Source: Brachionus manjavacas
Lineage: Eukaryota; Rotifera; Eurotatoria; Ploima; Brachionidae
DNA length: 64,000 nt
Direction of reading: 5' to 3'
Assembly: GCA_019054805.1 (NCBI GenBank)
Contig: JAHQIY010000004.1
Span: 1,550,001 to 1,614,000 of the forward strand
In this document: piece by piece, positions 58,179 to 64,000 of the stretch
Position numbering within the stretch: the first letter of the stretch is position 1
Layout of the letters: every line of letters starts with the position of its first letter
Made by a program: the position numbers and the translations under genes
Notes under the pieces: generated by a model
What the model saw: only the letters and a program-made list of their open reading frames with translations
Database searches by the model: none
What the model was told of the DNA's origin: nothing

Positions 58179-59658
58179 ATGGATACACTGGATTCGACTC
58201 AAGATCAGAGTGTAAGATACTACAACAGCCAATCAAACCCGACTCGTTCAAATAACCTTCAAAGCAACCGCCCCTCTCCATACTCAATCCCTCAAAGGAA
58301 CACACCACAAATCCAAGCAAACCCAAAAATTTCCGATATCACTTATTCTCAAAATTACAACATGAACTTCCCCTATCTTTTAACACAACAGTACCAAACC
58401 CCGAACTTATATTACGATCCAAATGGACAACCACAACCAACCAATCAAACTATTAGAAACCCACATCCTCAAATTCCAAACAACACGCACCAAAATACTA
58501 TTGATAACACATCATCAAATTACAACAACTACCCAACTTTTACATCATTGTTCAACAATAACAACTACCAGATAAACCAACCAACTACCGAAAACCATCT
58601 TCAAAAATCCTTTAGTCATCAAGAACAAAAACAAATTTTCACTCTTAAATTCAAAAGCAACAAAGAATTTCCAAGTAATTTTAAGAATTATTTTACACTA
58701 GAAGACGAAATAAAACAACTAAAACCGAAAATTGACGTCACAGCCGCTTTTATCAACATGAAAAATGAGTTGGTCATAAAAACAGACAACCCTAAACACA
58801 TCGAAGCACTAACAAACTGGCCACCTAAAGCATTCCACCACGGTCTACAACAAATTACAAATCAATCTAAACATTATATAGCACTGCACAACGTAGATCT
58901 TGATTTTGACGTCACTTTACAAAGAGCAAAAGAATACGTAAAAGAAAAATACAATATAGACGACATGTTGCGCATGATGAAAAAGTCCACACAACAAAAA
59001 CTCCCACTAGTAAAAGCAGTAATTAACGATAGGAAATCATTTAACCAAATTATTGAAACCGGACACATCAAAATTGGATATTCGCGTATTCGAGTGACAC
59101 CATGGAAATTCGGGACTACTCCAGACCAATGTTTCAACTGCCAGAAGTTTGGACACACTAAAGAAAAATGTATAGAAAAAAACCCTACCTGTCTCAGATG
59201 CTCTGGTAAACACCACTTCAAATCATGTCATGTAAAAGACCAAGCCAAATTTAAATGCGTAAACTGTGGTGAAAATCACGCAGCCTGTTCTAAGTCATGC
59301 AAAATTCTCCAAGAAGCAGTTATCGCAAAATCAGCCGAACAAGAAAAAAAGACTACAAAAAAAAACACAAAATAGCAATAATTTTCAAAGAAATTATTCC
59401 AGTTTCAATAGCCAGCAACAACAAAACCCTTCAACACTCTCAATCATTAAATTTATAATAGACCTAATTAGAAACTTGAACAAAATCACCTCAACAGTCC
59501 ACGAAGACCCAAAACCTCTACTCGATATTATTTCAACAAATCTTGGGCAACGATATAGTCGTGAACTCGAACCAATACTTTTCGCAAGTCTAAAAAATGA
59601 CCGCTTCGATGCAAACATGTCCGATCCATACATTGAATATGAAAATGAACAACAATAA
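58179..59658 (+). CDS. LINE ORF1 (gag-like, CCHC zinc knuckles)
   Basis: ATG at 58179. Residues 1-150 are Asn/Gln/Pro/Tyr-rich and probably disordered; a middle domain (FTLKFKSNKEFPSNFKNYFT, then YIALHNVDLDFDVTLQRAKE) resembles the PRE_C2HC region of Jockey Gag proteins; three zinc knuckles follow: CFNCQKFGHTKEKC, CLRCSGKHHFKSC and CVNCGENHAACSKSC. The frame stops at 59375 in an A-run, but the next frame continues with STLSIIKFIIDLIRNLNKIT and ends at 59658, the expected Gag C-terminus, so one base was probably gained or lost there. It would overlap ORF2 (ATG 59597) slightly. Binds LINE RNA. Confidence 0.85.
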
Positions 59659-62343
59659 GCCGCTGAAAATGCTACACCTTAACTGCCAATCAATCGTCAA
59701 ATCCCACAAAACCTTACAACTACTGAACATGACAAATAAACACCTACCAGATATAATTAGTTTAAATGAAACATTTCTAAAACCAGGAATCAATTTGGAA
59801 TTAGAAAATTACTCAATTCTTAGAAACGATCGCCAAATCCAAAAAGGAGGAGGAACAGCCCTCTGCATCAGAAGTAATTTATCATTTAAACCACTAAACA
59901 TTTCAAGCTCAACCAATGAAGTAACGGGCATAGTTACAAAACTTACCAACAATATATACCTTGCCATCTTTAGTATATACGTAAGCCCATCAAACCAACT
60001 CGATGAAAGTCTACTCAACACTATAATCAAAGACTATCCAAACTTTATTATCCTCGGTGACTTAAATGCAAGACACAAATCCTGGAAATGTAAAATTGGA
60101 AACAAAAAGGAAAGATTCTCGATGAAATTATACGAAGAAACCATCTCTCAATCTTAAATTGTGAGCAACCTACATACAGGAGAAGCAAAAACATCCTTGA
60201 CCTAAGCATCTGCTCCCAACAATTAACAAAATACTTCGCCTCTCATACTGTATTGAACGAATCCTTAAGTGACCACCAGCCAACTTTAACCATAATGAAT
60301 AATATTCAATCACCAACAAATATACAAACTCACAAATCGATCAACTGGACAAAATTCTATACCACTCTTTCAAACAACGAATCCAATCAACCGCAAATCT
60401 ACACAGAAAAGCATTTAGACCAAGAAGCACTTAAAATAACAGCAGATATAAAAAGCGCCCTATCAACAGCGACTCACACCTTTAACACTACATCTAAATT
60501 CAAGACAGCAAACATTCCCCCAGAACTTCTTAAACTAATCAAGCAGAAAAGAAAAATGCGTCGATTGTACCAAAAACAAATTCGCCAATTCATAAAACAT
60601 TAACCAATCTACTAGACCGCAAATGCAAAACAGAGCTAAAAAACTTTTACCAAAACCAAACACTCACTCAATTCAAAGAACTAAACAATTTTAAACAATC
60701 GGATACGAAGCACTGGAAGCTTCTAAACAAACTGGAACCGCAAAAACAATCATGAAGTCAACCAAAAATTCAACTTTACAACAACATCCACCGATTTGGG
60801 TACCGCCGAAACTTTTGCATCAAATCTTGAACAAATTTTCAACATCGAATTATGTCCCGAACCAGCCAGCCAAACTCCAGCACCAATAGTAACACCAAGC
60901 GAAGTAATAACGAACAAAGAGCTAATCGATACACTAAAATCATCACGTAACAAAGCGTCACCAGGCCCTGATGGAATTAATAACAAAGCCCTCAAAAACT
61001 TGCCTACCAACTACATGTTCAAATTTTTAAATCTATTCAACTCGTCATTAAGATTAGGTTACATTCCAAAAATTTGGAAATTATCAACAATAACAATGAT
61101 CCTCAAGAAAGGCAAACCATCCGAAAATTTTTCATCTTACAGACCTATTTCATTATTAAGCTGTATAGGCAAGTGGCTTGAAAAATAATAAACAACAAGC
61201 TTAAAACATGGATAGAACAAGAGAAGGTTTTGCCACAAACACAATCAGGTTTCAGATCAGGCAAAAGTACTCAAGATCAAATCCTCAGACTAAACCAATC
61301 CATTATTAATGGATTTAATAAAAGAACCTAACACTAGCCGTGTTTTTCGACTTAGAGAAAGCATTTGACAAAACTCCCCATTCAGGAATACTCGACTCAA
61401 TCAGCTCACTTCAAATCAGTCCAAACATAAAAAAATGGGTAACTAGCTTTCTTGAAGACCGACATTTTCAAGTCAGAGTCAACAGCGCTGTCTCGTCAAC
61501 TAGGAAAATAACATGCGGAGTTCCACAAGGAAGCTGTCTTTCTCCAACTCTTTTTATCATTTACTTTAGCCAAATCTCCAAACACATACCATTTTCAGTA
61601 AACCATGCTCTCTTCGCAGACGACCTAGCAATTTGGGCCTCAGGCCGTAACCTTAAAGAAATCACTCAAAAAATCCAATCAGCCATCAACAGCATTAACA
61701 ACTTCTGCAACACCAAAGGCTTCACGATAAACAAATCCAAGACCAACTACACTACATTCACAACTGCCGGATATCGAAAAACATACAACGATAAATACTC
61801 AACCGAACTCTTTTTAGACAATCAAAAAATTCCTCTTGAACCGTTTCCAACATTCCTCGGAATCAAACTAGACCCAAAACTTAATTACAAACAGCATCTT
61901 ACAACTATCACCCAAAAACAAATAACAAAAATAAATCTAATTAAAAAGATAAAAATCTCAAATTCAAAAACGGTACCAAACTATGCAAAATTGTCTACAA
62001 TTCACTTATCCGATCCCTGCTCGACTATTGCCTAGTAATCGCTAACACTGGCACCCAAAAAATTAGCAACGATATACAAAAAATACAAAACAAAATACTG
62101 AAAATTATTAAAAAATTCCCACTCAAAACTTCAATCGAATCAATACACAAACACTTCAACATGACTAAACTTGACACCCGACTAAAACAGCTATTTCTCA
62201 AATTCGTAACCGGAAAAAAACAAAATGACCTACTCTTCGACGAACTCAGAACCTACATATCAGAAACCACATGCAATACGCACAATAAAAGATTCTTGAC
62301 TCCCTTCGACGTTGTCATAGAACAGTTCGATCTCACACAATAA
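59597..62343 (+). pseudogene. LINE ORF2 (endonuclease + reverse transcriptase)
   Basis: APE endonuclease: MLHLNCQSIVKSHKTLQLLN, IISLNETFLKPG, RNDRQIQKGGGTALCIRSNL, FIILGDLNARHKSWKC, and ILDLSICSQQL with SLSDHQPTL after a frameshift near 60115. RT: NKASPGPDGINNKALKNLPT, STITMILKKGKPSENFSSYR, FFDLEKAFDKTPHSGIL (motif A), GVPQGSCLSPTLFIIYFSQI (motif B), NHALFADDLAIWASG (intact catalytic FADD), FLGIKLDPKLNYKQHL. About five frame breaks (near 60115, 60600, 60750, 61190-61330, 62030) split it, mostly in or near A-runs. All catalytic blocks are present, so the copy is young or the breaks are sequencing indels. Confidence 0.9.
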
Positions 62344-62929
62344 AAACTATTTATTTACAATCATTTACTTATTTACTTTTTTTTTTTTTTTGTTTTTTTT
62401 TTTTTTTTTTTTTCTTTTCACAATTTTATATTCTCTATAGTCAATTGTAAAATTATATTCTAAATTATTATCTAAAGAATGCAGGCTGAAAAGAAGGTTT
62501 ACATCGTTCTGAACTGCCTGGGGCCTCGGCCCAAATTATATTTTAAAAAAAAAAAAAAAAAAATATCCGAATCTACTTCATCACTAGTATCTTGATAAAC
62601 AAGTACGTTTTCACTTGATGACGATACTGTGTTATCTTGAATTACTGCTGTTGTCATTGTATCGATCGAGTTTCAATTGATTTTTTAAAGATTTGCGGTA
62701 AAATAACATAACGAAAAATACTATTTATAATATTTTTGGTGAATAAAAAATTGAAATGGTGAAGTATAAATTAATTTGGTTAAATTAATATTAATTTGGT
62801 TTAGAAACCTATTTTGAATTGGCGGTTTGATTTGCACAGGCAATTGTGATTTTTTGGTGTAATCGAGTTTCGCCTTAGATCATATTTTTTTGGTGAATAA
62901 AAAAAATATTATTGGTGAACGATAATTGT

Positions 62930-63800
62930 ATGCCGTCAATAATTAGATTCCAACAGCCAAATTTCGTTGAAATATTCTGAAAAAGTGTTTACTGATCATT
63001 GTTTAATTTTTCCCAAAACCATTTGTAATTGCAGGTGATGAATCAGCAACTAAACAAGTAGGACAAAAATCATGATCAAATTATAGATGAATCATTTCTT
63101 TAACAATGCTGAATGTAAATCCACGTGAAATTTTATTTGAAAATGGTAATTTTTAGTAAAAAAAGGAACTTTTGTACAAATTTAAAAAAAGTAAAGTTTA
63201 AACAAAAAACAAAAATTAAAAATTAAACATTGTTCAATTATACACATCTCAATTTCAGAATAATGTTTTTGACAATGCTTGGCCAACTTGGAAAATGCTG
63301 AATCTGAGTTATATATTAAAATGGAAACTTTTTTACCCGAACAAGCTAAGAGTTGAATGCAGCGTTATTATTTCCTAACAAATCGAGTTTTTACTTATTT
63401 AAATGGCCTTCTTCAGGACATATTTAATTCCGAATCAGAAGACTTTTAAGCTAAATTGGATAGTTGGCTCGATGCATAATTCTTTAGGAAATTTTTCAAT
63501 TACTTTGAATAAGATAGTGACTACTGCAGCAACAATACCAATTCCAATGCAAAAAAAGCGAATTAGGGCTTAAAAAATTACGAGTCAATTGACAGAGTTC
63601 CGGGTAAAAAAGGAAATTAAAATTAAATAGTAAATCAATTTGTTTCATTAATTTTTTAGACTTTTATTTTGATTTTATGTGTGAATTAATTTTGTTTCTC
63701 TTTATTTTTTTTAATTTTTGATCCTATAATAATTAAATAATATACAAGTAAAATAAATAGTAAATTTTTTATTTTTTAAATACTATAATTATTTATTTAA
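62930..63800. other. AT-rich flank, no genes
   Basis: Only the decayed ribozyme-like motif at 63381-63420 stands out. Confidence 0.5.
63381..63420 (-). ncRNA. Decayed hammerhead-like motif
   Basis: Minus strand GTCCTGAAGAAGGCCATTTA matches the 11182-11222 motif (CTGAAGA, GGCC), and CTCGATT at the end matches its cleavage-site side, but the second stem II strand and the GAAA core are altered. Inactive relative of that repeat. Confidence 0.35.
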
Positions 63801-63825
63801 TATGATTCATATTTTTTTTTTATAA

Positions 63826-63870
63826 TTTATTCTGAAGAAGCTCTAGCTTGGTTCAGAAAACAAATAAATA
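63826..63870 (+). repeat. LINE 3' tail, family A, solo
   Basis: TTATTCTGAAGAAGCTCTAG then CTTGGTTCAGAAAACAAATA and AAT repeats, plus strand. Confidence 0.7.
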
Positions 63871-64000
63871 AATAATAAAATTAAAAAAGGTAAATTTGAA
63901 AGTTTGGATTTTATTTAATGGAATTCAAATTAAAAAAAAACTTAAAATTCATTTATTTCTCCGTGTTTGAGAGTGACAAAACAGTTTTGATCCAATTCCA

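Larger units (their letters stand above)
58139..62562 (+). mobile_element. Jockey-like LINE, near full length, with 13-bp TSD
   Basis: ATATCCGAATCTA occurs at 58126-58138 and again at 62563-62575, directly after the poly(A) tail (about 62545-62562). Two ORFs, then a 3' UTR with a long T-run and the AGGCTGAAAAGAAGG / CCTGGGGCCTCGGCCC tail. The coding strand is A- and C-rich. The perfect duplication indicates recent insertion. Confidence 0.95.
57803..62657 (-). pseudogene. MULE transposase remnant with SWIM-like finger
   Basis: Start ATG at 62657: MTTAVIQDNTVSSSSENVLV then DTSDEVDSDIES, interrupted by the LINE, and resuming at 58138. The C-terminal part has DGKWLCRWYITNNICKHLIG, a SWIM zinc-finger pattern (C...CKH), then AKNI and, after a one-base shift, EKRKPGKPAKAKEAFIIQ and a stop at 57803. 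That ending is the standard MULE C-terminus (AKN..G.KRK.GRP.KAK.AL..Q). The central catalytic DDE part is absent, so this was an internally deleted copy before the LINE arrived. Confidence 0.8.
57575..62922 (-). mobile_element. MULE-type DNA transposon relic, split by LINE
   Basis: Terminal zones are inverted: left (57575-57775) has many CACCAAA repeats, right (62735-62922) many TTTGGTGA, with a matching run TTCACCAAATAAT...TCACCAAAAAAATAT. Between them, minus strand, is a short transposase remnant (62657 to 57803) into which the LINE at 58139 inserted. Confidence 0.8.

Noticed and set aside
1..64000. tRNA, rRNA, snRNA genes
   Set aside because: I looked for T-arm (GTTCGAATC-like) and conserved snRNA starts and saw none that fold into a full gene; absence cannot be certain without a covariance search.

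Overview
This is AT-rich animal nuclear DNA. It has spliced genes with short (about 50 bp) and long introns, a Notch ligand (a metazoan-only family), and dense layers of non-LTR retrotransposons and DNA transposons. A rotifer such as Brachionus would fit the base composition, gene style and transposon load. That is my guess from general impression and nothing in the window proves it.

Layout. 1-19982 is a giant inverted repeat: arms 1-5819 and 13769-19982 (the left arm runs off the window) around a 7.9 kb spacer. The spacer holds LINE fragments, MITEs, a hammerhead-ribozyme-like motif and one unrecognised small gene (12881-13306). 20560-23980 is a GC-rich chimera of two LINEs. 24953-26677 is an intronless, secreted, berberine-bridge-type FAD oxidase gene. 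26700-32560 is a transposon field: Merlin transposase relic, TIR element, Helitron helicase scrap, and a 1.28 kb foldback element with a perfect 9-bp target duplication.

32633-45784 (minus strand) is a Notch ligand gene that I could reconstruct exon by exon with consistent splice sites and phases: signal peptide, MNNL, DSL, about 19 EGF repeats, a Thr/Ser-rich insert and a transmembrane segment. It appears to have two alternative last exons, each with its own membrane segment and cytoplasmic tail. Its introns carry several MITEs and LINE pieces.

45785-50880 is mostly empty AT-rich sequence with two weak candidate exons. 50880-57400 is nested LINEs and MITEs, including a 602-bp hAT-type MITE with an 8-bp target duplication. 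57575-62922 is a Mutator-like (MULE) relic split by a young Jockey-like LINE (58139-62562) with a 13-bp target duplication. The last 1 kb holds a decayed ribozyme-like motif and a LINE tail.

Only the Notch ligand, the FAD oxidase and perhaps the 12881 ORF look like host genes. Nothing suggests that they work together. The notable themes are the tail-switching ligand, the long inverted duplication, the foldback element, and several families of structured (hairpin) LINE 3' tails.
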